From NCBI GenBank assembly GCA_026122915.1, contig JAGIXO010000019.1:1-20813 (forward strand): DNA of 20,813 nt, read 5' to 3'. Positions 7,981 to 14,932 of the stretch are shown one piece after another. Source of the DNA: Candidatus Electronema nielsenii (GTDB lineage: Bacteria > Desulfobacterota > Desulfobulbia > Desulfobulbales > Desulfobulbaceae). Within the stretch, counting starts at the first letter, position 1. Every line of letters begins with the position of its first letter. A model generated the notes under the pieces. That model was not told the DNA's origin, did not search any database, and saw nothing but the letters and a program-made list of their open reading frames with translations. The position numbers and the translations under genes were made by a program.

Positions 7981-8012
7981 TTAACACATTTCTAACACCT
8001 GCCGGTTAAATA
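7981..8012 (+). promoter_or_regulatory. Candidate PhoB-type box and -10 element for porin 2
   Basis: TTAACA (7981-7986) and CTAACA (7992-7997) are direct repeats with 5 bases between, giving the 11-base spacing typical of PhoB/PhoP half-sites, and TTAACA is the half-site used by some Pho regulons. A -10-like TAAATA follows at 8007-8012, the usual arrangement when an activator box replaces the -35. A response regulator of this class is encoded next door. The match is short, so this remains a candidate. Confidence 0.4.
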
Positions 8013-8035
8013 ATTGGTCAGGAGAAAGGTTACGC

Positions 8036-8140
8036 CAGTTCCCTCTGCGGCAAGGCAACCAGTGCAAGCTCCGGCACTGTGTCGCGGTAGGGAGCTGCTC
8101 TTTTCACGAGAGGCTGTGTTGATGGCATGTCGCTGCCGTC
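8036..8140 (+). promoter_or_regulatory. Structured 5' leader of porin 2 (riboswitch-like or attenuator RNA, class unknown)
   Basis: Three nested helices can be drawn by eye. P1 pairs CAGTTCCCT (8036-8044) with AGGGAGCTG (8089-8097). P2 pairs GCGGC (8047-8051) with GTCGC (8081-8085). P3 pairs CAGTGC (8060-8065) with GCACTG (8074-8079). P1 and P2 each contain one G-U pair, and the stretch 8052-8059 on the 5' side is unpaired. A separate helix GATGGCA/TGCCGTC (8121-8127/8134-8140) follows, 37 bases before the start codon. No T-run follows any helix, so control at translation or by stability is more likely than termination. Parts recall the GTGCAA-TCC core of cobalamin riboswitches, but the conserved downstream elements are missing. 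Confidence 0.5.
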
Positions 8141-8176
8141 ATGTTGGATATGAATCAATTTTCTAAGGAGAGAGAG

Positions 8177-9331
8177 ATGAGAAAACTGTATTTTCAAGGT
8201 GCAATCACCTTGACTGCCGGAGCCATGCTGCTCGGCGCATCAACTCGAGCGTCTGCGCTGGAGATCAAATCCGGCAACGACAAAGTTGATGTACAGCTTA
8301 AAGGTCATATAGCCAGAGCAATGATGATGGCTGATGACGGCAATGACAGCAAATTTTTTCACGTTGATAACAGTAACTCGGAGAGTCGGATTATTCTTGA
8401 TGGTAAGGTTAAGGCATCTGATTCCCTCACTGTCGGTAGCACCTTTGAGGTGCAATGGCAGGCCAATCCCTCTGACAAGGTGTCAATGGGTGAAGAAACT
8501 ATCTCCGGTGAATTCAAAGAACGAATCATGGAGGTTTATTTTGATGCCAAGGATATGGGCAAGTTTTTCTTGGGACGCGGTGACATGGCTTCAGACGACA
8601 GTACCGAAGTTGATTTGTCCGGTACTGATTTAGCAGGTAATTCCGGTGTAGCTGACGTGGGCGGTAGTTTCAAATTTTACGATCCCGCAGCGGAAGCACT
8701 CGTTCCTGATGAAAACGGCGAAGTCGTCGATAAACGTCTGTCGGTGAGCAATGTCTTTGACAACATGGACGGCCTGAGCCGGAGAAACCGGGTGCGCTAC
8801 GACACGCCCAAGTTTGCAGGTTTCGGCCTCGGTGTTTCCGCTGGCGAGAAGGAGATGGCTGATGTTACGCTGGTTTATTCCGGCGAGTTGAGCGGCACTA
8901 AGTTAGAAGGTGCGCTGGCTTGGTCTGATCCGGGCAGTGAAAAAAGCTACAGTCAAATCAACGGCTCTGCCTCGCTGCTGTTTGATTTTGGCCTGAATTT
9001 TACCGCTGCGTTTGGTAGCCGCGATGTAGATAACATGCCTGCGGGCGGCGATGAGCCGACCTTCACGTACGGCAAAATCGGCTATAAATGCGACAAACTG
9101 CTGCCTTTTGGTTCCACCGCTGTTTCTGTGGACTACGGCGTTTATGAGAACGTCAAACATCAGAATAAAGGCGAAGAAGGCACCACCTACGGCCTTCAGT
9201 TAGTGCAAAAGATGTCTGACTGGAACACTGAGCTGTATGCGGCGTGGCGTAATTTTGAGCTGAAAGACAATAGCGGCGCAGGCTACGAGGATATTTCGAT
9301 TGTTATGGCCGGTGTACGGCTCAAGTTCTAA
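8177..9331 (+). CDS. Outer-membrane porin, paralogue 2
   Basis: A 384-residue porin starting at ATG 8177 behind AAGGAGAGAG. Residues 1-27 form a signal peptide with likely cleavage after TRASA, leaving LEIKSGNDKV at the mature N-terminus, as in porin 1. The C-terminus RLKF supplies the terminal Phe for outer-membrane assembly. It aligns with porin 1 throughout; the clearest difference is an acidic insert around the loop LVPDENGEVVDKR, where porin 1 has a shorter, Lys/Gly-rich stretch. Such loop differences usually alter pore access or selectivity. It has its own promoter candidate and structured leader, unlike porin 1, so the two are probably expressed under different conditions. The transported solute is not known; phosphate is suggested only by neighbours. 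Confidence 0.88.
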   Translation: MRKLYFQGAITLTAGAMLLGASTRASALEIKSGNDKVDVQLKGHIARAMMMADDGNDSKFFHVDNSNSESRIILDGKVKASDSLTVGSTFEVQWQANPSDKVSMGEETISGEFKERIMEVYFDAKDMGKFFLGRGDMASDDSTEVDLSGTDLAGNSGVADVGGSFKFYDPAAEALVPDENGEVVDKRLSVSNVFDNMDGLSRRNRVRYDTPKFAGFGLGVSAGEKEMADVTLVYSGELSGTKLEGALAWSDPGSEKSYSQINGSASLLFDFGLNFTAAFGSRDVDNMPAGGDEPTFTYGKIGYKCDKLLPFGSTAVSVDYGVYENVKHQNKGEEGTTYGLQLVQKMSDWNTELYAAWRNFELKDNSGAGYEDISIVMAGVRLKF

Positions 9332-9347
9332 AATCTCCTGCTGACCA

Positions 9348-9371
9348 GATGCCCCTGAAGCAAGGGGCATC
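9348..9371 (+). terminator. Hairpin after porin 2, followed by an A-run instead of T-run
   Basis: GATGCCCCT (9348-9356) pairs exactly with AGGGGCATC (9363-9371) around GAAGCA, 16 bases after the porin stop. On the plus strand AAAAAA follows, so it is not a canonical plus-strand terminator. It may protect the 3' end of the mRNA. Confidence 0.4.
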
Positions 9372-9386
9372 AAAAAACCCTTCTCT

Positions 9387-9414
9387 TTGTTTCTTTTTCC
9401 GTCTGTGGTATGCT
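9387..9414 (+). promoter_or_regulatory. Extended -10 promoter for the response regulator
   Basis: TTGTTT (9387-9392) and TATGCT (9409-9414) are 16 bases apart, and TGG directly before the second makes an extended -10. It lies just past the porin 2 hairpin, about 40 bases before the regulator's start codon, so the regulator may be transcribed independently of the porin. Confidence 0.4.
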
Positions 9415-9453
9415 GCGGTTTTGCGCTCCTCGTCTTCCTCCTTCTTTCCTGCA

Positions 9454-10155
9454 ATGGCAAAAGAAAAAATTCTGATAGTTGAGGACGCAGAGGATATCCT
9501 TGAATTAGTCCGCTACAATTTAGCCAAAGAAGGCTATCAGGTGAGTTGCGCCATGTCCGGCGAAGAGGCCTTGAATGTGGTACGTCAGGCCACTTTTGAC
9601 TTGATTCTGCTGGATATTATGCTCCCCGGTTTAGACGGCTTGGAGGTCTGCCGACGACTGCGGCGGAACATCGCCACAGCGCATGTTCCCATCATTATGC
9701 TCACTGCCAAAAGCGAAGAAACCGACATGGTGGTCGGCTTGGAGCTGGGCGCTGATGATTACATGACTAAGCCTTTCAGCCCGCGTGTGCTGACTGCCCG
9801 CATTCGGGCCGCGCTGCGCCGCTCGCAACAGGAAGGTCAGTTGGAAGAAAAAGCTGACATCTTTAGCTTCGGTGATTTGCAAATTGACTGCTCACGTCAC
9901 GAAGTTTCGGTCAAAGGCGAGTTAGTGCGCCTAACCGCCACTGAGTTTGGCATTTTGCTTTGCCTAACCAAGCGACCCGGCTGGGTCTTTAGTCGTTATC
10001 AGATTGTTGAGGCGGTACGCGGCGAGGATTACAGCGTTACCGACCGAGCTGTGGATGTACAAATTGTTGGCTTACGAAAAAAGCTCGGCGAGTTGGGTTG
10101 CTGCATTGAAACTGTGCGCGGGGTTGGCTATCGTTTTAATGCTCAAAACGGGTGA
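9454..10155 (+). CDS. PhoB/OmpR-family DNA-binding response regulator
   Basis: A 233-residue two-domain regulator. Residues 3-120 are the receiver: acidic pair E10/D11, phospho-acceptor D54 in LLDIMLPG, T84 in IIMLTAK and K106 in MTKPF are all present. Residues about 135-230 are a winged helix ending in the typical VRGVGYRF. The ATG at 9454 starts exactly at the receiver; the open frame extends upstream to 9349, but that stretch is not receiver-like and covers the promoter. No convincing ribosome site precedes it. PhoB is the closest type, and the porin/PstS-OmpA neighbours fit, but KdpE- or ArlR-like members share these motifs. The usual partner histidine kinase (PhoR) is absent; the next gene is on the other strand and the two coding tails overlap by 13 bases. 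Confidence 0.88.
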   Translation: MAKEKILIVEDAEDILELVRYNLAKEGYQVSCAMSGEEALNVVRQATFDLILLDIMLPGLDGLEVCRRLRRNIATAHVPIIMLTAKSEETDMVVGLELGADDYMTKPFSPRVLTARIRAALRRSQQEGQLEEKADIFSFGDLQIDCSRHEVSVKGELVRLTATEFGILLCLTKRPGWVFSRYQIVEAVRGEDYSVTDRAVDVQIVGLRKKLGELGCCIETVRGVGYRFNAQNG

Positions 10156-11054
10156 TCCAAGATTGCCAAGCCAAAGCCAGTTTTTCCATAACCATTACCG
10201 TTGTAAAGCATATATCTTTGCCCATCATGATCAAACACAAAGGGATATTCAATCATTTCAGAATCCCATCCGGTTAAAGATACATCTATACCAGCTAAAT
10301 GATCAAGTCTATCCCAATGCTTACCATCAGTTGATTCTGCATAGCCAATTCGATAAGAATGCCCACGGAAAGAATACCACATTCGCCAGCGGTCTGTATC
10401 ATGAATGACTGATGGACGAGATATTGCATATTCATGTTCAGTCGAATAATCAATTGCAACAAGACCATCCCGCTGCCAGCTTATTCCGTCATGAGATTCA
10501 GCATATTTTATATGATATTTATGTTCTGGTTTTCCATTGCGTATCTGCCAGCCTGTACAGGACAAATACCACATTTTCCAAATATTTTCTTCATGGATAA
10601 CACAGCAGCTGGCGCAAAAATGAGGCTCTCGTACAGAGCGGTCAAGAATTGGGCCGTTGGAATATCTCTTAAATATTTTTCCATCTGTACTAATTGATAA
10701 TCCTATTGAGTTCCGAAATGGGACGGTTACACCAAGATTCCACCCTATATAATAAAAATATTTTTCATCACCTTGCTGTGTAAGCCAAGTTGCCATTGCG
10801 CCGCTATCATCAAATTCTCCCAGTTCTCCTGGTGATAAAACTGGTTCAGAAGACAAATCAACGATTTGATCAGGACGAGTGATGTCAATCACTACATAAC
10901 CGGTAAAGGTTCTGTTTAAATTGTCTCTGGTGCTGAAATAAATTTTGAATAATCTATCTCCCACATTTTCAGCAACAGGAACGGCAGCATGTGACCTCAT
11001 CCACTCAATATTACCTGACGGACAAAAAACATGGCCAAGTTTTTTCCATTTCAT
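10143..11054 (-). CDS. Five-bladed beta-propeller, glycosidase-like (GH32/43/68 fold) protein
   Basis: 303 residues, last gene of the minus-strand glycan cassette, starting 7 bases after the acyltransferase stop. It has repeated blade motifs: WKMWYLS near 160, IKYAESHDGISWQR near 183-195, WRMWYSF at 223-229 and IGYAESTDGKHWDR at 236-249. SRPSVI near 212 and EYPFV near 269 place acidic and Arg residues as in GH43/GH32-type active sites. There is no signal peptide, so it acts in the cytoplasm, unlike most secreted glycosidases. Proteins of this type with a leading CPSG...W..SHA..P pattern are common in O-antigen and capsule loci, where their role is unproven; a phosphorylase or transferase function on sugar intermediates is possible. 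The fold is confident, the reaction is not. Confidence 0.7.
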   Translation of the reverse strand: MKWKKLGHVFCPSGNIEWMRSHAAVPVAENVGDRLFKIYFSTRDNLNRTFTGYVVIDITRPDQIVDLSSEPVLSPGELGEFDDSGAMATWLTQQGDEKYFYYIGWNLGVTVPFRNSIGLSISTDGKIFKRYSNGPILDRSVREPHFCASCCVIHEENIWKMWYLSCTGWQIRNGKPEHKYHIKYAESHDGISWQRDGLVAIDYSTEHEYAISRPSVIHDTDRWRMWYSFRGHSYRIGYAESTDGKHWDRLDHLAGIDVSLTGWDSEMIEYPFVFDHDGQRYMLYNGNGYGKTGFGLAILDHPF

Positions 11055-11061
11055 GGTATGT

Positions 11062-11727
11062 TTATATTTTTCTCAATCTCGTACTCGGTACTTTTGAACG
11101 TTCAGTTGCTGTACTAATATATACGCCTTCTGGTTCTGTATCAGCCAAGAGGAGCGCGTTAGCCCCAATGACGCATCTATCTCCTACTTTGATGTGATCA
11201 CGTAATGTTGCATTTACACCAATAAAACATTGTTCTCCAATTTCAACACATCCAGAAATAACCACATGAGATGATATAAAATTATGATCCTTTATTACCG
11301 AGTGATGACCAATATGATTTCCGCTCCAAAGAGTCACGTTATTACCGATAGTGACAAAGGGCTGAATAGTATTGTCTTCTAATATAAAACAATTTTCTCC
11401 GATCATCCCCTGATTAAGAACTGTGGCTTTAGGGCTGATAAAATTAGCAAATTGATATCCTAACGATTTTACTTTGGTATATTTTTCTTTCCTTACAGCA
11501 TTAAGTTTTGAATAGCTTAATGCCACAAAAAAAGCGTGATCTGTCGGAGGATAAAACCTTAATACATCTTCAAACGCAACAACAGGAAGATCGCAAAATT
11601 TATGTTCTTTTATATATTCTGCATCAACTACAAAAGCTACAGCTTGATATTCTGAAGCAATGCTAAAATAAAAATGAGCAATCTGGGCAATGTCTCCTGT
11701 GCCAAAAATAATAAGTTTCTTTTTCAT
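11062..11727 (-). CDS. NeuD/PglD-family sugar O- or N-acyltransferase
   Basis: 221 residues. ATG at 11727 overlaps the methyltransferase stop as ATGA, indicating translational coupling, and begins the Rossmann-like segment KKLIIFGTGDIAQ. The open frame upstream of it overlaps the methyltransferase and is not used. The N-terminal half resembles the nucleotide-sugar-binding domain of PglD/NeuD. The C-terminal half is a left-handed beta-helix of hexapeptide repeats (IGENCFILEDN, IGNNVTLWSGN, IGEQCFIGVNA, VGDRCVIGANA) with a HIGHHSVI block that supplies the catalytic His. Such enzymes transfer an acetyl group from acetyl-CoA to an amino-sugar or sialic-acid-like precursor. Its location in a glycosyltransferase cassette supports surface-sugar modification. 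The acceptor sugar is unknown. Confidence 0.82.
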   Translation of the reverse strand: MKKKLIIFGTGDIAQIAHFYFSIASEYQAVAFVVDAEYIKEHKFCDLPVVAFEDVLRFYPPTDHAFFVALSYSKLNAVRKEKYTKVKSLGYQFANFISPKATVLNQGMIGENCFILEDNTIQPFVTIGNNVTLWSGNHIGHHSVIKDHNFISSHVVISGCVEIGEQCFIGVNATLRDHIKVGDRCVIGANALLLADTEPEGVYISTATERSKVPSTRLRKI

Positions 11728-12359
11728 AATATTTTTTTCACAATAATTGTAAATTCGTAAAGACCGTAATCGTGCAACAAGGATACATTTTTTGAGTATA
11801 ATCTCTTGCAACGATCAAATAGTGCACAAGGATCAGCGTAATAGAGATAATCACGTTTTTTATCAGTATCAGAATATGATGTTAAGCAATTAAAGGCAAA
11901 TCCAACGCGACTCGTTCGATACAGGTCGTCTAAAACAGAATGAATGTAGTCGCTCCATTCAGCATTCGTCTTTTCAAGACGGACATTAAAAATACCACTT
12001 GCCATTCCATAATCGGCATTCTGGTCAGGATGAGACGAGATAACAAACCTTACCTGCGATCCAAGCTGACAATGCCGCGTTGCGGCTTTAATCATCTCAC
12101 GAGATACATCAATTCCAATATATGAAAAATTCTGATATCTACTTAGGAGGAAATGGTAAAATGCCCCGTAGCCGCAACCAAGGTCATTCAAAGAAAAATT
12201 TGAATCTGTAACAATAAGTTTACAGAGTTGTTCAAAGCGGATCGTTTGACTTTTGTGTCCATTCCAATCGACACCTTGAGGCGTTTGTCCATGCTGCGCA
12301 AGTTTTTCTGCGTAATAAGCAGCAACATCATTAAGAAGATCAACTTTCTTTTCTTGCAT
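11724..12359 (-). CDS. SAM-dependent methyltransferase (class I) in glycan cassette
   Basis: 211 residues starting at ATG 12359, which lies inside the last 20 bases of the glycosyltransferase gene. Motif I DLGCGYG is at 59-65, and the acidic end of strand 2, GIDVS with D84, would bind the ribose of S-adenosylmethionine. The rest has the length of a single Rossmann methyltransferase domain with no added module. Position between a GT2 glycosyltransferase and a sugar acyltransferase suggests methylation of a sugar or lipid-linked glycan, but small-molecule or protein targets cannot be excluded. The open frame extends upstream to 12428, but that stretch only covers the glycosyltransferase tail in another frame. 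Confidence 0.8.
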   Translation of the reverse strand: MQEKKVDLLNDVAAYYAEKLAQHGQTPQGVDWNGHKSQTIRFEQLCKLIVTDSNFSLNDLGCGYGAFYHFLLSRYQNFSYIGIDVSREMIKAATRHCQLGSQVRFVISSHPDQNADYGMASGIFNVRLEKTNAEWSDYIHSVLDDLYRTSRVGFAFNCLTSYSDTDKKRDYLYYADPCALFDRCKRLYSKNVSLLHDYGLYEFTIIVKKIL

Positions 12360-13269
12360 AAATTTCTCGCACGATGGTATAAGGCCGCTGCTTCGTTTCC
12401 GAAAAAATTTTTGAGAGGTAAATACCAATCACGCCAACAAAGGAAATTATCATGCCACCAAGTAACCATATTGAAGCCATGATCGATGTCCATCCGCTCA
12501 ACGGTTTAGCAAGAAATGCCCAATGTACAAGCAACCAAGTGATATAGCTTATAGCAAGAAAAGAAATAATAATTCCAATGTAAAAAATGATAATCAATGG
12601 AGCATTACTGAATGAGGTTACTGAATTGACCAGCAAAGCCATTTTTCTACGTAAAGTATATGTTGTTGCACTCTCACTGTACTTTTTTATAAAATGAGGT
12701 TGTTGGTTGAAACCAGTAATTTGCCATAGGCCTGCTATTAAAATTTCTCTTTCTTTATGGAGTAATAAAGAATCAACGTAACGTCGTGTCATTAATCGTG
12801 CTGTAACGGCATTTTCAGGCAAAGAGAGTCCTGTTAGGATGTTAAATAAATTATAGAATAAACTTCCGCTCCAACGCTCAAACCATCCCCCTTTGCGCTG
12901 TTCTTGAACCCCATAAATCACATCGCAGCAATCTCTTTGCATCTGCATGGCAAAGCTGATTAGATATTCTGGCTCTTCTTCAAGATCACTGTCAATTAAA
13001 AATATTTGTTCCCCTTTAGCATAGGAAAGTCCTGTCATCATCGCTTTGTGATGGCCAAAATTACGAGAAAGATCAACGAGTACAACGTGATGATCACGTA
13101 CGGCAAGTTTTATGGCCAGCTCAAGACTCTTATCTGGCGAGCCGTCATTGACGAAAATAATTTCATATTCTTCGTCAACGATCTGGCGGGCTACTGCACT
13201 TGCCCGTTCATGGAATTCATGAATATACGGGGCAGATTGATAGAGAGTTGTGACAATAGAAAGCTTCAT
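12340..13269 (-). CDS. GT2-family membrane glycosyltransferase (GtrB/DPM1-like)
   Basis: 309 residues; ATG at 13269 overlaps the WbqC-like stop as ATGA. The GT-A domain carries NDGSPD at 41-46, NFGHHKAMMTG at 70-80 and the metal-binding D93-S-D95 where most relatives read DADLQDPPE. Two long hydrophobic segments, about 220-262 and 274-298, anchor the C-terminus in the inner membrane. The GtrB/ArnC-like architecture predicts transfer of a sugar from a nucleotide donor to undecaprenyl phosphate at the cytoplasmic face. Together with its neighbours it probably makes a modified lipid-linked sugar for a surface polysaccharide. The family is confident; the sugar is unknown. Confidence 0.85.
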   Translation of the reverse strand: MKLSIVTTLYQSAPYIHEFHERASAVARQIVDEEYEIIFVNDGSPDKSLELAIKLAVRDHHVVLVDLSRNFGHHKAMMTGLSYAKGEQIFLIDSDLEEEPEYLISFAMQMQRDCCDVIYGVQEQRKGGWFERWSGSLFYNLFNILTGLSLPENAVTARLMTRRYVDSLLLHKEREILIAGLWQITGFNQQPHFIKKYSESATTYTLRRKMALLVNSVTSFSNAPLIIIFYIGIIISFLAISYITWLLVHWAFLAKPLSGWTSIMASIWLLGGMIISFVGVIGIYLSKIFSETKQRPYTIVREIYARKES

Positions 13270-13961
13270 GGACGGATATATTTCATATAATGAAATGCTT
13301 CTTTGCCGCAATTAAACAAAAGATCAAGAATAGTTACGCTGTGCGTGAAATCTCCCCAGAGTTGTGTATATTCAGGGTAGCCTGCATAATCAAACCATGT
13401 CAATTTGATGTCCATATCACGGAACACCTGTTCTTCGATGTAATTTTTAGCAGCTGGGCCTGAGATATATTCAGTGCCGCCCGCCTGCACACAAAGATCA
13501 GCTAACCGTTCAGTTTTGCTGTCGATCAAATTGTAATCACTTGAATGAGTGATAGCAGTTTTGATCCCCAAGTAATGACAGATTGCTTTAATAAATTTTC
13601 GATTAAGTTCGGATAGGCCACTATATGATTTGCCAAGATACAACGGCTCAAGCCATTCAGCAATTTCGCTAAAATGCTTTGCCCGACGATAGTTCATCGT
13701 TAATCTTTTCCAATGATCTACAGACCAGTCAGTTCCGTCAATTTCAGTTTCATTTATTTTCTGATAAAATTTACCTTTTACTATAACTGGAATTGTCATC
13801 CATTGCACACCTTGTGGTGTTTTAATTTGATTTCTATTTCGCCAGTCTCTTCGAGTAAACTGCATGTCGTCATAAAGAATAAATTCATCAACAGCGGCAA
13901 TTATATCAAAATAGCCCTTCCAAGGGATATAATTTGATTGAATAATAGCTATTTTTTTCAT
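13266..13961 (-). CDS. WbqC-like family protein
   Basis: 231 residues, first gene of the minus-strand cassette. ATG at 13961 starts KKIAIIQSNYIPWKGYFD, the family's N-terminal signature. Further matches are the RRDWRNRNQIK block near 44-54, YISGPAAKNYI and the closing VTILDLLFNCG. WbqC-like proteins occur in O-antigen and capsule loci; some are proposed to act in transfer of amino-acid or acyl groups to sugars, but no reaction is established. The gene is AT-rich compared with the flanking SDR and regulator genes, and the stop overlaps the glycosyltransferase start. It is useful as a marker that the cassette concerns surface glycans. Confidence 0.82.
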   Translation of the reverse strand: MKKIAIIQSNYIPWKGYFDIIAAVDEFILYDDMQFTRRDWRNRNQIKTPQGVQWMTIPVIVKGKFYQKINETEIDGTDWSVDHWKRLTMNYRRAKHFSEIAEWLEPLYLGKSYSGLSELNRKFIKAICHYLGIKTAITHSSDYNLIDSKTERLADLCVQAGGTEYISGPAAKNYIEEQVFRDMDIKLTWFDYAGYPEYTQLWGDFTHSVTILDLLFNCGKEAFHYMKYIRP

Positions 13962-14054
13962 ATATTTTTTGTTGCAACGCATCGGATATGATACCGATAC
14001 TGTTTGTGATGAAGTTGCTCATGTCGCGAATATTCCTCTTCAGTCCTTCTATCG

Positions 14055-14083
14055 CTGTCAGCGACAGAATTGAAGGATAAAAT
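14055..14083 (+). promoter_or_regulatory. Promoter with nested inverted repeats upstream of the SDR gene
   Basis: CTGTCA (14055-14060) and TAAAAT (14078-14083) are 17 bases apart. The -35 lies inside two overlapping palindromes, TCGCTG-T-CAGCGA (14052-14064) and CTGTC-AGC-GACAG (14055-14067). A repressor binding there would block the promoter. Start of transcription near 14090 leaves a short leader with no ribosome site. Confidence 0.4.
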
Positions 14084-14116
14084 TACCATGTTTCCTTCTT
14101 TGCTCCCAGTAAATAA

Positions 14117-14929
14117 ATGAACCTTGCTATAAAAAACGCCTTAGTGCTGGGTGCGAGTCGAGGCATTGGCCGGGCAATTGCCCGTAGGCTGGCCGCTGAA
14201 GGAGCGAAGCTGATCTTGCCTTGGTTTGATTGGCCTGAATCCGTGGAGGAAATGGAAGAGGAATTCAGCGGACACCTTACCTTGCAGGCTGATCTGCGTG
14301 ATGCGGAGAGCGTGCAGGCAATGAGTCGGCGTATCGCGAACGAATACGGTGCGCTCCATGTCCTGATCAACAACCTTGAGCGTGGCGGTATGCCGGTGGT
14401 TCATGGCAGCTATCACCGCCCGGTCAACCGCGAACAGTGGCAGCTGGAACTCGATACCACGCTGCACGCTAAGTGGTTGATTTTTGATGCCTGCCTGCCC
14501 TTGCTGCGGCAGGCCGAGCAGTCGGCAGTGGTCAATATCTCTTCAGTAGCAGCGATCACCGGACGTTCTGGCCCAGCTGGTTTGCTCTTCAGCGACGGCT
14601 ACGCTGCCGCAAATCGAGGTATCAGTTCGCTCACCGAAACGTGGGCGCGGATAGCTGCGCCAAGCATTCGGGTCAACGAGCTGATGCTCGGCCTGATCGA
14701 CAGCCGCCACGGGCCAAACACTAAAGGTTGGGCTTTATTAAAAGAAAAGGAACGAGAGGCACTGCTGCGGCACACTCTGCTTGGGCGCACTGGTAGCCCA
14801 GAAGAGGTGGCTGAAGCCGTACTCTTTTTGCTAAGGGCAGATTATATGACCGGCGCGACGCTTCGGTTAGACGGCGGCTTTGTCTTGGGCGGGGAAAAGG
14901 TGCCAGAGATGCCTGACGGGGTAATCTGA
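14117..14929 (+). CDS. Short-chain dehydrogenase/reductase-like protein with altered catalytic tetrad
   Basis: 270 residues; ATG 14117 directly follows an in-frame TAA, so the start cannot lie further upstream, although no ribosome site is visible. The dinucleotide site GASRGIGRAIA at 12-22 is intact, and NISSVAA supplies the catalytic Ser. The conserved Tyr (Y162) is present, but YxxxK reads YAAAN: the catalytic Lys is N166 (AAT codon). The usual NNAG block reads NNLE, and the structural Asn expected about seven residues after W108 aligns with T115. Apart from these changes the protein is full length, with the C-terminal GATLRLDGGF typical of FabG-like enzymes. It therefore probably binds NAD(P) but may have lost or changed its redox chemistry. 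It converges on the nth-xth gene with 3 bases between the stops. Confidence 0.85.
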   Translation: MNLAIKNALVLGASRGIGRAIARRLAAEGAKLILPWFDWPESVEEMEEEFSGHLTLQADLRDAESVQAMSRRIANEYGALHVLINNLERGGMPVVHGSYHRPVNREQWQLELDTTLHAKWLIFDACLPLLRQAEQSAVVNISSVAAITGRSGPAGLLFSDGYAAANRGISSLTETWARIAAPSIRVNELMLGLIDSRHGPNTKGWALLKEKEREALLRHTLLGRTGSPEEVAEAVLFLLRADYMTGATLRLDGGFVLGGEKVPEMPDGVI

Positions 14930-14932
14930 GTC

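Larger units (their letters stand above)
10143..13961 (-). other. AT-rich glycan-biosynthesis island (five overlapping genes)
   Basis: All five minus-strand genes overlap or abut (two ATGA junctions, one 20-base overlap, one 7-base gap) and share visibly AT-rich codon use, while the genes on both sides are GC-richer. No integrase, transposase, tRNA or direct repeats mark the ends, so acquisition is inferred from composition and function only. One end overlaps the last 13 bases of the response regulator gene. Confidence 0.6.

Noticed and set aside
8123..8137. sigma54 -24/-12 promoter at TGGCATGTCGCTGCC
   Set aside because: The -12 element lacks TTGC at the required spacing, and the bases are better explained as a hairpin.
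8020..8140. Cobalamin riboswitch call for the porin 2 leader
   Set aside because: GTGCAAGCTCCGGCAC recalls part of the core, but the conserved GCAACTGT-type element and later CCACTG/GGGAAGG blocks are not found.
10143..13961. Calling the glycan cassette a mobile element
   Set aside because: No integrase, transposase, terminal repeats or tRNA target are visible; only composition and function suggest transfer.
14055..14067. LexA (SOS) box upstream of the SDR gene
   Set aside because: CTGT and ACAG are separated by five bases, not the eight of the CTGT-N8-ACAG box.
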